Assembly (NCBI RefSeq): GCF_020731145.1
Contig: NZ_JAJFZN010000004.1
Coordinates: 248,001-312,000 of the forward strand
Direction of reading: 5' to 3'
DNA: 64,000 nt
DNA from: Sneathiella sp. HT1-7
Lineage (GTDB): Bacteria; Pseudomonadota; Alphaproteobacteria; Sneathiellales; Sneathiellaceae
In this document: in pieces, positions 21,412 to 29,831 of the stretch
Numbering within the stretch: position 1 is the first letter of the stretch
How the letters are laid out: every line of letters begins with the position of its first letter
Program-made: the position numbers and the translations under genes
Notes under the pieces: generated by a model
Told to the model about the DNA's origin: nothing
Databases searched by the model: none
What the model saw: the letters and a program-made list of their open reading frames with translations, nothing else

Positions 21412-22815
21412 ATGACTGTCGTAACACGTTTCGCCCCTTCCCCAACCGGTTTTCTGCATATTGGCGGTGCCCGTACAGCATTGTTCAACTGGCTCTATGC
21501 GCGCCACAACAAGGGAAAGTTCCTGCTTCGCATCGAGGATACGGACCGGGAAAGATCTACGGATGCAGCGATTGACGCCATTCTGGAGGGAATGAAGTGG
21601 CTAGGCCTGGATTGGGATGAAGAACCAGTTTTTCAGTTCTCCCGACGCGAACGCCATGCCGAGATTGCGCGGCAACTACTGGACGAAGGCAAGGCTTATT
21701 ACTGCTATGCCTCCAAGGAGGAACTTGCGGAAATGCGTGAGATCGCACGGGCTGAAAGCCGTCCGCCCGTCTATGACGGTCGCTGGCGTGATCGCGATCC
21801 GTCGGAAGCCCCAAGCGGTGTCGATCCGGTAGTTCGCTTCAAATCACCGAATGAAGGCGTCACCATTGTCCATGATCAGGTTCAGGGCGACGTTACTTTT
21901 GCGAATGAACAGCTTGATGACATGATCCTGTTGCGCGCCGATGGAACCCCTACTTATATGCTCTCTGTTGTTGTAGATGACCATGATATGGGTGTGACTG
22001 ACATTATCCGCGGCGACGATCATCTCACCAACGCCGCGCGACAAAAACAGTTAATTGAGGCGATCGGCTGGCCGGTGCCGAACCACTCCCATATCCCTCT
22101 GATTCATGGTCCGGATGGCGCGAAATTGTCAAAACGCCACGGTGCGCTTGGCGTGGAAGCCTATCGTGATATGGGTTACCTGCCCGAAGCGCTCCGAAAC
22201 TATCTTTTGCGGCTTGGTTGGTCCCATGGAGATGATGAGGTAATCTCGACCGAGCAGGCAATTGAATGGTTTAACCTTGAAAATATTGGAAAATCTGCGG
22301 CGCGCTTTGATTTTGCCAAGCTTGAAAATCTGAATGGCAACTATATTCGGCAAGCGGATGATGGCTATCTGACGAGCCTTGTTGCCCCAATTTTAGCCAA
22401 AAATACCGGCCATGAGATATCTTCTAATCATCTGAAACTAATAGAAAAAGCCATGAACGGCTTGAAAGAACGCGCAAAATCTGTAAACTCCCTCGCAGAG
22501 AGTTCCTTGTTTCTGATTGCCGAGCGACCGCTTGAGCTGGATAAAAAAGCCGAAAGCCTGATTACCGAAGAGGCGCGCGCTGTTCTTATGCGTCTGGCGG
22601 ACAGATTAGAAACGCTTGATCAATGGAACGGGGATACGGTTGAGGCGGCCGTTCGCGCGGCAGCGGAGGCCGAAGACCTCAAGTTAGGGAAAATCGCACA
22701 GCCTTTGCGTGCGGCGCTCACTGGAACCACGGTTTCACCCGGCATATTCGATGTTCTGGTCGTTCTGGGCCGGGAACAGTCTATCGGACGAATTCGGGAT
22801 GTGGTTTCGGAATAA
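21412..22815 (+). CDS. gltX: Glutamyl-tRNA synthetase
   Basis: Class I aminoacyl-tRNA synthetase charging tRNA-Glu, and in alphaproteobacteria often tRNA-Gln as well for later transamidation. It has 467 residues, with the HIGG form of the HIGH motif at 16-19 and KLSKRH (KMSKS equivalent) at 238-243. No zinc-binding Cys cluster is evident in the connecting peptide. Many relatives have two GltX paralogues; only one is in this window. It is followed by a short terminator and then gltA. Confidence 0.98.
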   Translation: MTVVTRFAPSPTGFLHIGGARTALFNWLYARHNKGKFLLRIEDTDRERSTDAAIDAILEGMKWLGLDWDEEPVFQFSRRERHAEIARQLLDEGKAYYCYASKEELAEMREIARAESRPPVYDGRWRDRDPSEAPSGVDPVVRFKSPNEGVTIVHDQVQGDVTFANEQLDDMILLRADGTPTYMLSVVVDDHDMGVTDIIRGDDHLTNAARQKQLIEAIGWPVPNHSHIPLIHGPDGAKLSKRHGALGVEAYRDMGYLPEALRNYLLRLGWSHGDDEVISTEQAIEWFNLENIGKSAARFDFAKLENLNGNYIRQADDGYLTSLVAPILAKNTGHEISSNHLKLIEKAMNGLKERAKSVNSLAESSLFLIAERPLELDKKAESLITEEARAVLMRLADRLETLDQWNGDTVEAAVRAAAEAEDLKLGKIAQPLRAALTGTTVSPGIFDVLVVLGREQSIGRIRDVVSE

Positions 22816-22872
22816 GACCAACTGCAACGGGGCGCAAATGTACCGACGATAAAATCGTCATATAAAGATGAG

Positions 22873-22894
22873 AAATTCCACCCGGAATTTTTTT
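22873..22894 (+). terminator. Possible rho-independent terminator of gltX
   Basis: A 7-bp stem AAATTCC / GGAATTT (22873-22879 and 22884-22890) with loop ACCC runs directly into further T residues. The stem is AT-rich and so of modest strength. A smaller hairpin GACGAT/ATCGTC precedes it near 22845-22859. Confidence 0.5.
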
Positions 22895-22943
22895 GTAAAG
22901 ACGGGCGCGACAAATGCCTGAAAAACGAAAAGGAAGTGGATGA

Positions 22944-24251
22944 ATGAGTAGCTCTACCGTTACCGGCAATGTCACCCTGTCCGAAGGATCGGACGATAAA
23001 ACGCTTAGCCTGCCATTAATCGCGGGCAGCGTTGGGCCGTCGGTCATAGATGTGCGCAAATTATATGCCGATACAGGCCATTTCACCTATGATCCAGGGT
23101 TCACCTCGACCGCCTCTTGCGATTCTGCGATCACCTATATTGATGGTGATCAGGGCATCCTGATGCATCGTGGCTACAAGATCGAAGAACTTGCGGAAAA
23201 AAGTGACTTTATGGAAGTCTGCTATCTGTTGCTCAAAGGGGAACTTCCTGATGTCGCTCAGAAAGACAAATTCACACATGACATCACCTATCACACCATG
23301 CTGCATGAGCAACTGACCCAGTTTTATCGGGGTTTTCGTCGCGACGCACATCCAATGGCCGTGATGGTTGGCGTGGTTGGCGCCCTTTCCGCATTCTATC
23401 ATGACAGCACGGATATTACCGATCCGACTCAGCGAATGATTGCCAGCTACCGTCTGATCGCGAAAATGCCGACAATCGCGGCAATGGCTTATAAATATTC
23501 AGTTGGTCAGCCCTTTATCTACCCGAGCAATGAAATGTCCTATGCGGAAAATTTCCTGCATATGACATTCAGTGTCCCGGCGGAACGCTATAAGCTGTCA
23601 CCGACTATTGCCCGCGCTATGGACCGGATATTCATCCTTCATGCGGATCATGAGCAAAATGCCTCTACCTCTACAGTACGGCTCGCCGGTTCTTCCGGGG
23701 CGAACCCGTTTGCCTGTATTGCGGCCGGTATTGCCTGTCTCTGGGGTCCCGCGCATGGTGGCGCGAACGAGGCCGTGCTCACCATGCTGAATGAAATTGG
23801 CAGTGTTGACCGGGTTCAGGAATATATCGCAAAGGCAAAAGACAAAAACGATCCGTTCCGCCTGATGGGCTTTGGTCACAGGGTTTATAAAAACTATGAT
23901 CCGCGCGCCAAAGTAATGCAGCAGACTTGCTATGAAGTTCTGGATGAACTTGGCATCAAGGACGAGCCAATGCTCAAGTTGGCAATGGAACTTGAGAAGA
24001 TTGCTCTCGAGGACCCCTATTTTGTCGAGAAAAAGCTCTTCCCGAATGTCGATTTCTATTCCGGCATCATTCTGCAGGCTCTTGGTTTCCCAACCAGCAT
24101 GTTTACCGTACTGTTCGCTGTTGCCCGCACCGTCGGCTGGGTTGCGCAATGGAACGAGATGATGGAAGATCCATCACAGAAAATCGGGCGTCCGCGTCAG
24201 CTTTACACGGGCTATTCCGAACGCCCGTATGTTGATCTGAAAAAACGGTAA
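22944..24251 (+). CDS. gltA: Citrate synthase
   Basis: Condenses oxaloacetate with acetyl-CoA in the TCA cycle; 435 residues, the large hexameric type of Gram-negative bacteria. It has [14 protein letters not shown], the histidine block [11 protein letters not shown], the second catalytic histidine in [14 protein letters not shown], and the final [21 protein letters not shown]-type ribosome site precedes ATG 22944. It is transcribed separately from gltX. The following 67-codon ORF starts 5 bases after its stop. Confidence 0.99.
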   Translation: MSSSTVTGNVTLSEGSDDKTLSLPLIAGSVGPSVIDVRKLYADTGHFTYDPGFTSTASCDSAITYIDGDQGILMHRGYKIEELAEKSDFMEVCYLLLKGELPDVAQKDKFTHDITYHTMLHEQLTQFYRGFRRDAHPMAVMVGVVGALSAFYHDSTDITDPTQRMIASYRLIAKMPTIAAMAYKYSVGQPFIYPSNEMSYAENFLHMTFSVPAERYKLSPTIARAMDRIFILHADHEQNASTSTVRLAGSSGANPFACIAAGIACLWGPAHGGANEAVLTMLNEIGSVDRVQEYIAKAKDKNDPFRLMGFGHRVYKNYDPRAKVMQQTCYEVLDELGIKDEPMLKLAMELEKIALEDPYFVEKKLFPNVDFYSGIILQALGFPTSMFTVLFAVARTVGWVAQWNEMMEDPSQKIGRPRQLYTGYSERPYVDLKKR

Positions 24252-24255
24252 TCAC

Positions 24256-24459
24256 ATGAATGGTGTCTCGCACAGAAGCAAGAAAATGGCGCCTTTGGTT
24301 GGACCCAAAGGCGCCCATTCTGCGAGACGACTTTATTTTAAGGCGGCGAACGATAACCGGGCGCCGCTTTTTTACCGCATCAGAAAGCTATCCATGATTC
24401 TTCTGCCTGCGGCTATGCTGTTATTCTTTGCCGCCGCATGGTATTTCGGCAGCAACTAA
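24256..24459 (+). CDS. Possible small membrane protein of unknown function
   Basis: A 67-codon ORF starting five bases after the gltA stop, without a clear ribosome site. Its first third coincides with a large inverted repeat, so the N-terminal residues may not be real protein. The second half looks more protein-like: a KAANDNR motif of the kind often seen in short alphaproteobacterial proteins, then a basic stretch and one membrane segment at about 47-63. It ends 4 bases from the convergent gloA. I do not recognise a family. It could be a gltA-coupled small membrane protein, or chance coding across a terminator. Confidence 0.4.
   Translation: MNGVSHRSKKMAPLVGPKGAHSARRLYFKAANDNRAPLFYRIRKLSMILLPAAMLLFFAAAWYFGSN
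24266..24327 (+). repeat. Compound inverted repeat downstream of gltA, probable terminator
   Basis: The inner arms are a perfect 11-bp stem (GGCGCCTTTGG at 24288-24298, its complement at 24305-24315) around a 6-base loop. Outer arms TCTCGCA-CA-GAA (24266-24277) and TTCTGCGAGA (24318-24327) pair with a two-base bulge. CGACTTTATTTT follows, so on the plus strand it could terminate gltA transcription. It lies within the 67-codon ORF. Confidence 0.7.
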
Positions 24460-24463
24460 TCCC

Positions 24464-24874
24464 CTATTTCCGCTCTATCAACTCGATTTTATAGCCGTCC
24501 GGATCCTCAATAAAGGCAATGACGGAACTGCCGTGTTTCATTGGCCCGGGCGGACGCGGAATGTTTACTCCTTGCGCCGCCAGCTTATCACATATCCCAT
24601 AGATATCCTGAACACCGAGCGCGAGATGGCCAAAGCCGTTTCCTAAATCATAGGGCTCTTCCTGATCCCAGTTGTGGGTCAGTTCAATGACTGCCGTATC
24701 CTTTTCCTCTCCATAGCCAACAAAGGCAAGAGTAAATTTGCCACCGGGAAAATCCGTCCGGCGCAGCAATTTCATTTCCAGGTTATTGACGTAAAAATCG
24801 ATGGATTTGTCTAGATCCTTGACCCGGATCATCGTGTGTAGCAATCGAAAATTGCTGTTGTCAGTGCCACTCAT
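24464..24874 (-). CDS. gloA: Lactoylglutathione lyase (glyoxalase I)
   Basis: Converts the hemithioacetal of methylglyoxal and glutathione to S-lactoylglutathione. From ATG 24874 the protein is 136 residues, one glyoxalase/VOC unit. It contains LLHTMIRVKDLDKSIDFY at the start, ELTHNWD (metal ligand region), GFGHLALGV and EDPDGYKIELIE with the metal-binding Glu. The longer upstream reading overlaps lpxB and is rejected. A single base separates the lpxB stop from this ATG, so it ends the large lpx operon. It is convergent with the 67-codon ORF. Confidence 0.95.
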   Translation of the reverse strand: MSGTDNSNFRLLHTMIRVKDLDKSIDFYVNNLEMKLLRRTDFPGGKFTLAFVGYGEEKDTAVIELTHNWDQEEPYDLGNGFGHLALGVQDIYGICDKLAAQGVNIPRPPGPMKHGSSVIAFIEDPDGYKIELIERK

Positions 24875-24875
24875 A

Positions 24876-26039
24876 TTATTTTTTCCTTGCGATGAGTTTA
24901 AGGATAATCTCCGCTGCCCGCGCCCCGGGGGCTGCGCCGCCCTCGCCCAACTGTAACATGGCCTCCTTATAGGATACAATCTGCTGGGCTCGTTTTTCGT
25001 CTGAACGGAAAAGCTCAGCAAGACCTCGCGCCAGATTATCAGCTGTACAGTTTTCCAGTATATATTCGGGCACGGCCTCCCGTTTCAGCAAGATATTCAC
25101 CAGATTAACATGGTCCAGCTTTACGACGCGACGAGCAATCATATTCGTAATCACGTTCATTCGGTAAGCTATCACGGTTGGCAAACGGGCGAGTGCAAGC
25201 TCCAAGGCGACAGTGCCAGAAGCGGCCAGAGCCAAATCTGATGCGACCATTGCATCAAATTTTTCTGCCTCCCCTTCAACAATAAGAACGTCAGCATCCC
25301 AATCAGCAGTTTCCGCTCGGATGATTTCACCCGCACGCCCGATAACCGGTACAACCAAACGGAAATATCCAATCTCGGCCAGCAGTTGCGCCACTGTATC
25401 CTTGAAAATGGGAAGATGCCGACTAACTTCCCCGCGCCGGCTTCCCGGCAACATCATCAAAAGTCTTTCCTCCGGCGCGATGCCGTGACGCACGCGAAAT
25501 GCCGGACCGTCGCCCTTATCCGCACCCGTCTCAATCACTGAATGGCCGACAAAGCTGGCGGGGAGCCCTACTGCTTCAAAATAAGGTGGTTCGAACGGAA
25601 GCAACGTCAGGATATGATCATAGAGCGCTGCGACCTTCTTTGCCCGGCCCGGGCGCCAAGCCCAGACCGACGGCGCAACATAATGCACCTTCGGAAAGGA
25701 AGTTCCAGCCAACTTTCGTGTCACGCGAAAGCTGAAATCCGGCGCATCGACTGTTATAAAAATATCTGGGGCAACGCGTTTGACCTCTGCCGCAGTCTGA
25801 TCAATTCGTTTCAGGAGTTTCGGCAATCTGGGCAGAACCTCAAACAGGCCCATCACGCTCAGTTCTTCCATCGGAAAGAGGCTTTCAAGCCCCTCCGCCG
25901 CCATGAGTGGGCCACCAACTCCGAAAAATTCCAAGTCTGGCGCCTGCTCCTTCAGCCCATTCATAAGCCGCGCGGCAAGCGCATCGCCAGAGGGTTCCCC
26001 GGCCAGCATAAAAACCCGGCGATGGGTCCCCTTACTCAT
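24876..26039 (-). CDS. lpxB: Lipid-A-disaccharide synthase
   Basis: Joins UDP-2,3-diacylglucosamine and lipid X to form lipid A disaccharide at the inner face of the inner membrane (GT19 family). The 387-residue protein has the N-terminal GEPSGDALAA, FFGVGGPLM, VHYVAPSVWAW and the nucleotide-site LPGSRRGEV blocks. It overlaps lpxI by four bases. The order lpxD-fabZ-lpxA-lpxI-lpxB supplies successive steps of one pathway. Confidence 0.98.
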   Translation of the reverse strand: MSKGTHRRVFMLAGEPSGDALAARLMNGLKEQAPDLEFFGVGGPLMAAEGLESLFPMEELSVMGLFEVLPRLPKLLKRIDQTAAEVKRVAPDIFITVDAPDFSFRVTRKLAGTSFPKVHYVAPSVWAWRPGRAKKVAALYDHILTLLPFEPPYFEAVGLPASFVGHSVIETGADKGDGPAFRVRHGIAPEERLLMMLPGSRRGEVSRHLPIFKDTVAQLLAEIGYFRLVVPVIGRAGEIIRAETADWDADVLIVEGEAEKFDAMVASDLALAASGTVALELALARLPTVIAYRMNVITNMIARRVVKLDHVNLVNILLKREAVPEYILENCTADNLARGLAELFRSDEKRAQQIVSYKEAMLQLGEGGAAPGARAAEIILKLIARKK

Positions 26040-26863
26040 TTTATTATGTTTTTCGGATCAAGCCCGACCACGAATAATCCGGCCTCATTTGCCCGGCGTA
26101 GGGTTTCCTTCAAATCAAGGACGAGCGTCAATCCCGCCTCTACCGCAATACCACGCAAATGAGCCTTCGCTGCGAGGGAGACCGTTTCCGGGCCAATGGT
26201 CGGCATATCCGCTGCCAATTCCTGGCCCGGCTTGGATAGCTTGACGAGGACGCCGGCAGGTTCATCCCAGGCAAACTCCGAAGTCCGCATTAAAAGCTTA
26301 TCCGTCCCCTCGGCAGCTTCAACTGCCAATACATAGCCGTCCCGGATAATTGCAGCCTGACCGATATCAAGCGCGCCAACGGCCTTTACTATACGAATAC
26401 CGGCGGCGATGTCCGCCTCATCCCCAGCTGATGGAGTGACTTTACCAAGACACCCAGTCGCCACCAGCAAGTCTGTCGCCAGTTCATGGACGCCAACAAC
26501 GGTAAACCCCTTGTCCTTCACATAAGTGGTGATGGCCCTCATCAGACCGTCATCCCCTTTACGCGCCGCGCCGGTAATCCGACCGAGGAGCTTTACCCCC
26601 TCCATATCCGGCACTAGATTTTTAAGGTCTGGACGCTTCACCGGTCCGGCGAGCGTAATATGGGTGCAATTTTCGCGGGACAAAGCTTTCAGGAAACGAC
26701 CCACCTTCGTAATCCGGATTACTTCGTGAGGGAAATCAGCATATTGCGCAGGATCTGCCTCCCCCTCAACGAGAAGAAGATATGGTGCCTCCCCACGCGC
26801 ACGTAATGTAGAGGCCAGAGCAAGAGGCAGGCTGCCGCTTCCAGCAATAATCCCGACACGCAT
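26036..26863 (-). CDS. lpxI: UDP-2,3-diacylglucosamine pyrophosphatase LpxI
   Basis: Hydrolyses UDP-2,3-diacylglucosamine to lipid X; the alphaproteobacterial substitute for LpxH (DUF1009). From ATG 26863 (MRVGIIAGSGSLPL) it is 275 residues. An upstream in-frame ATG at 26911 would add 16 residues and overlap lpxA by 38 bases without a ribosome site, so I prefer 26863. Recognisable blocks include DDGLMRAI, GVHELATDLLV and FVVGLDPKNIIK at the end. Its place between lpxA and lpxB is diagnostic. Confidence 0.95.
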   Translation of the reverse strand: MRVGIIAGSGSLPLALASTLRARGEAPYLLLVEGEADPAQYADFPHEVIRITKVGRFLKALSRENCTHITLAGPVKRPDLKNLVPDMEGVKLLGRITGAARKGDDGLMRAITTYVKDKGFTVVGVHELATDLLVATGCLGKVTPSAGDEADIAAGIRIVKAVGALDIGQAAIIRDGYVLAVEAAEGTDKLLMRTSEFAWDEPAGVLVKLSKPGQELAADMPTIGPETVSLAAKAHLRGIAVEAGLTLVLDLKETLRRANEAGLFVVGLDPKNIIK

Positions 26864-26873
26864 GCTCGTTGCG

Positions 26874-27659
26874 TTATTCTGGCTGACAGAATCCACGCTT
26901 TGTTTCTTCATTGATGAATTTTAAAACCGTTTGCACGGAAGGGAAACCAGCAAATTCTTCTGGCACAGACTTGCAACGATCCGCAAAGGTGCCTTCCCCG
27001 GTAAACATGTATTTATACGCGCTGCGCAGGGCATGAATATCATCCCGCAAAAACCCTCGTCGTTTCATTCCGGTAAGATTGAGGCCGCCAAGGGTTGCCC
27101 GATTTCCGGTTGCCGATCCAAAAGGAATTACATCCGTCTCAACGCCGGACGCCCCGCCGATCATTGCATGTTCCCCGATACGGACAAACTGATGTACCGC
27201 AGAAAGACCGCCGATAATAACGAAATCGCCAAGTTCAACATGCCCACCCAAGGTCGCATTATTCACAAGGATAACCTGATCCCCAAGAATACAGTCATGC
27301 GCAACATGGGAACCGATCATAAGCAGGCATTGATTACCAATCTCGGTTCGCATGCCGCCCCCCTCAGTTCCGGGGTTTATCGTGACATGCTCGCGAATTA
27401 TACAGTTTTCACCAATCGTGAGTTTTGATGGTTCGCCGGAGTATTTCAGATCCTGCGGCGCATGCCCGACGGAAGCAAACGGAAATATGGTTGTGCCTTG
27501 CCCGATAAGGGTATGGCCATCCACTGCGACATGCGATTTCAGATTCACATTCGCTTCAAGCGTGACATCCTTGCCGACAACACAAAAGGGGCCGACAATC
27601 GCATCCGAATGAACCGACGCACCGTCTTCAATAATTGCTGTCTGGTGAATATTGCCCAT
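26874..27659 (-). CDS. lpxA: UDP-N-acetylglucosamine O-acyltransferase
   Basis: First step of lipid A synthesis: transfers a 3-hydroxyacyl chain from ACP to UDP-GlcNAc. The 261-residue protein is a left-handed beta helix of hexapeptide repeats followed by a helical C-terminal domain. The catalytic His lies in the SHVAHDCILGD region, and GGLSAVHQFVRIG matches the substrate-binding block. It is separated from fabZ by about 107 bases of AT-rich sequence with no gene, wider than in most relatives. Confidence 0.98.
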   Translation of the reverse strand: MGNIHQTAIIEDGASVHSDAIVGPFCVVGKDVTLEANVNLKSHVAVDGHTLIGQGTTIFPFASVGHAPQDLKYSGEPSKLTIGENCIIREHVTINPGTEGGGMRTEIGNQCLLMIGSHVAHDCILGDQVILVNNATLGGHVELGDFVIIGGLSAVHQFVRIGEHAMIGGASGVETDVIPFGSATGNRATLGGLNLTGMKRRGFLRDDIHALRSAYKYMFTGEGTFADRCKSVPEEFAGFPSVQTVLKFINEETKRGFCQPE

Positions 27660-27766
27660 TCAGTATCCAGTTACCTTCACAAATCAGATTAAACTATTGC
27701 GCTATAGCTAACGCAGAACAGACCGGATCACAAATCAAGCTGTGTTACAACCAGTTACCTGTTATT

Positions 27767-28231
27767 TTAGTCGACGATCATCGCGGAAAAATCAGCTTCC
27801 GCTACCTTTTTGCCGTCTACGAGAACTTCGCCTGAAAAGCGCCAGACGGCCCCCCTGCTCTGCTTAACTTTTACCTGCACATGCATTGTGTCGCCGGGCG
27901 TTACGGGTTTGCGAAAACGAGCGTTGTCGATTGACATAAAGAGGACTTGCTTTCCCCGAGAATCCCCACCAAGAGTTTTGATGACGAGAACACCCGCTGT
28001 CTGCGCCATTGATTCCACAATCATCACGCCGGGCATAATTGGTCGTCCCGGAAAATGCCCCTGAAATTGCGGCTCATTCATTGTTACATTCTTGATACCC
28101 GTCGCCGAGACTCCTGGAACGATATCCACCAGCCGATCTACCAGCAAGAGTGGATAGCGATGCGGTATCATTTCCATAACTTTTAGAATATCGAGGGTGT
28201 CGGCCGTATCTGAGGAAGAATTTTCAGTCAT
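27767..28231 (-). CDS. fabZ: 3-hydroxyacyl-ACP dehydratase FabZ
   Basis: Dehydrates 3-hydroxyacyl-ACP in fatty acid elongation and competes with LpxA and LpxD for the same substrates, which explains its place between them. The 154-residue hotdog-fold protein has the active-site histidine in QGHFPGRPIMPGV (H59) and the glutamate in VESMAQ (E73). It overlaps lpxD by four bases. Confidence 0.98.
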   Translation of the reverse strand: MTENSSSDTADTLDILKVMEMIPHRYPLLLVDRLVDIVPGVSATGIKNVTMNEPQFQGHFPGRPIMPGVMIVESMAQTAGVLVIKTLGGDSRGKQVLFMSIDNARFRKPVTPGDTMHVQVKVKQSRGAVWRFSGEVLVDGKKVAEADFSAMIVD

Positions 28232-29256
28232 GTTACAGAGCCTTTGTTTTTCGATAATTTACTCAAAATCGCCATCTGGCGGAAAAACTGTTTCCGGGGT
28301 CGCGCCGGAAAGCCAGCATAAATCTCACCCGCCGGGATATCTGATATAACGCCAGACTTTGCCGAGATTTGGGCACCACGCCCGATCCTGATATGGCCAG
28401 CCAAACCGACCTGCCCTCCGATGACAACCTGGTCTTCAATGACTGTACTGCCGGAAATTCCCGTTTGCGCGGCAATAATCACGCCATTGCCAATGGTGAC
28501 ATTATGCCCCACCTGCACAAGATTATCGAGCCAAGTGTTATCACCGATAACTGTATCCGGCCCGGAGCCTCTATCAATCGCCGTATTGGCACCAAACTCA
28601 CAGTTTGATCCGATTATTACCCGTCCGAGCTGAGGTATCTTAATGTTTCCCGTTGCATCCGGCGCAAACCCAAATCCATCCTGCCCTACTTTCACGCCGT
28701 TATACATGACGACGTTATCGCCAATATGGCAGTAGCTCAGGACTGAGCCAGCACCGATCCGGCAATTATCTCCAATGCGAATACTCTTGTTCAATACTGC
28801 ATGTGGACCGATGATAGCGTTAGCACCGACGACAACGTCATCCTCGATAACGGCATATGGCCCAATGGACGCGTTCTCTCCAATTTCTGCGGTGGGAGAG
28901 ATTATCGCCGTCGGATGGACACCGCCGTCGCCCAGCCTAGGAGCATAGAATTTATTGGCAATCCGCGCATAGGCCTTATAGGGATTTTCCGCAACTAGAA
29001 TGGCGAGACCTTTCGGAAACTTTTTAAGGGCCTTGCTGCTCGCGATACAGGCAGTCGCATTGGTATTAAGAAATTTCTCTAGATATTTTGGATTGCTGAG
29101 AAATGTAAGGTCACCCTCTCCTGCCTGATCGAGAGGACGAACATCAGAAATCATAATATTTGGATCAACGCCGAGTGCCAGTTCAATGTCCGGAATTTTA
29201 GCAAGTTCCGCAAGTGAGAATGGTCCCGAGACCCGATAAAAATGTGGATCAGGCAT
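28228..29256 (-). CDS. lpxD: UDP-3-O-acylglucosamine N-acyltransferase
   Basis: Third lipid A enzyme, adding the N-linked acyl chain to UDP-3-O-acylglucosamine. The 342-residue protein has an N-terminal uridine-binding domain (about 1-105), a left-handed beta helix with many hexapeptide repeats, and the catalytic histidine near DNLVQVGHNVTIG. A C-terminal helix follows. Its start overlaps the skp stop by one base and its stop overlaps fabZ by four. Confidence 0.98.
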   Translation of the reverse strand: MPDPHFYRVSGPFSLAELAKIPDIELALGVDPNIMISDVRPLDQAGEGDLTFLSNPKYLEKFLNTNATACIASSKALKKFPKGLAILVAENPYKAYARIANKFYAPRLGDGGVHPTAIISPTAEIGENASIGPYAVIEDDVVVGANAIIGPHAVLNKSIRIGDNCRIGAGSVLSYCHIGDNVVMYNGVKVGQDGFGFAPDATGNIKIPQLGRVIIGSNCEFGANTAIDRGSGPDTVIGDNTWLDNLVQVGHNVTIGNGVIIAAQTGISGSTVIEDQVVIGGQVGLAGHIRIGRGAQISAKSGVISDIPAGEIYAGFPARPRKQFFRQMAILSKLSKNKGSVT

Positions 29257-29822
29257 CAGCTTTTCTTCAACGGTACAATTTCAACCTTGATCTTCTTAAG
29301 ACCCTTGTTCAGCCGTTCCATTACCTTTTGTGTTACTTCAAGAGGCTTTTCCACAAACAAGACTTCACTGACATCAAGAACCAGAGCCGCGCCATTCTCA
29401 TCCATCACTTCACGAATAATTGGCAACATCTGCTGCCTAACATCATCAAGTGCCTTCACCCGACTGAGCTGTAGCTGTCTGTTCTTTTCCTGTACTTCGA
29501 CCCGAAATTTAGCAGCCTTACGGTTAAAATCAGTTTGTTTCTTTGAATAAGCCTCAGGCGTTACAAGAGTTTTCTGCCGTTCGATCTGTGTCCGCTCGTC
29601 CTTAAGCTTTTTCTCTGCTGCTGTTAGGGCCGCATTGGCTTTCTCCTCATGCGTCTTTACTTGAGCATTTATATCTTTAACAACGTCCAGTTCACGCATG
29701 ACCTTTTGCATATCAATAACGCCAATAATCACCGATGACTTTGACTGCGCCGCACTCATTTGAATAAAACTGAACAATAGACAAAAAAGAACAAAGGATT
29801 TTTTTGTGATGCGTAAGATCAT
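29256..29822 (-). CDS. skp: OmpH/Skp family periplasmic chaperone
   Basis: Periplasmic holdase for unfolded outer-membrane proteins on the way to BamA. It has 188 residues: a signal peptide of about 26 residues ending near MSAAQS, then the family block IGVIDMQKVMREL, a long charged helical arm (about 60-130) and a C-terminal strand region. The ATG has an AGGAAAG site. Its place directly after bamA is conserved across Proteobacteria. Confidence 0.94.
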   Translation of the reverse strand: MILRITKKSFVLFCLLFSFIQMSAAQSKSSVIIGVIDMQKVMRELDVVKDINAQVKTHEEKANAALTAAEKKLKDERTQIERQKTLVTPEAYSKKQTDFNRKAAKFRVEVQEKNRQLQLSRVKALDDVRQQMLPIIREVMDENGAALVLDVSEVLFVEKPLEVTQKVMERLNKGLKKIKVEIVPLKKS

Positions 29823-29831
29823 GTTTCTTTC

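Noticed and set aside
24875-25021. N-terminal extension of gloA overlapping lpxB
   Set aside because: The extra residues are an out-of-frame reading of the lpxB end; the glyoxalase domain starts at ATG 24874, one base after the lpxB stop.
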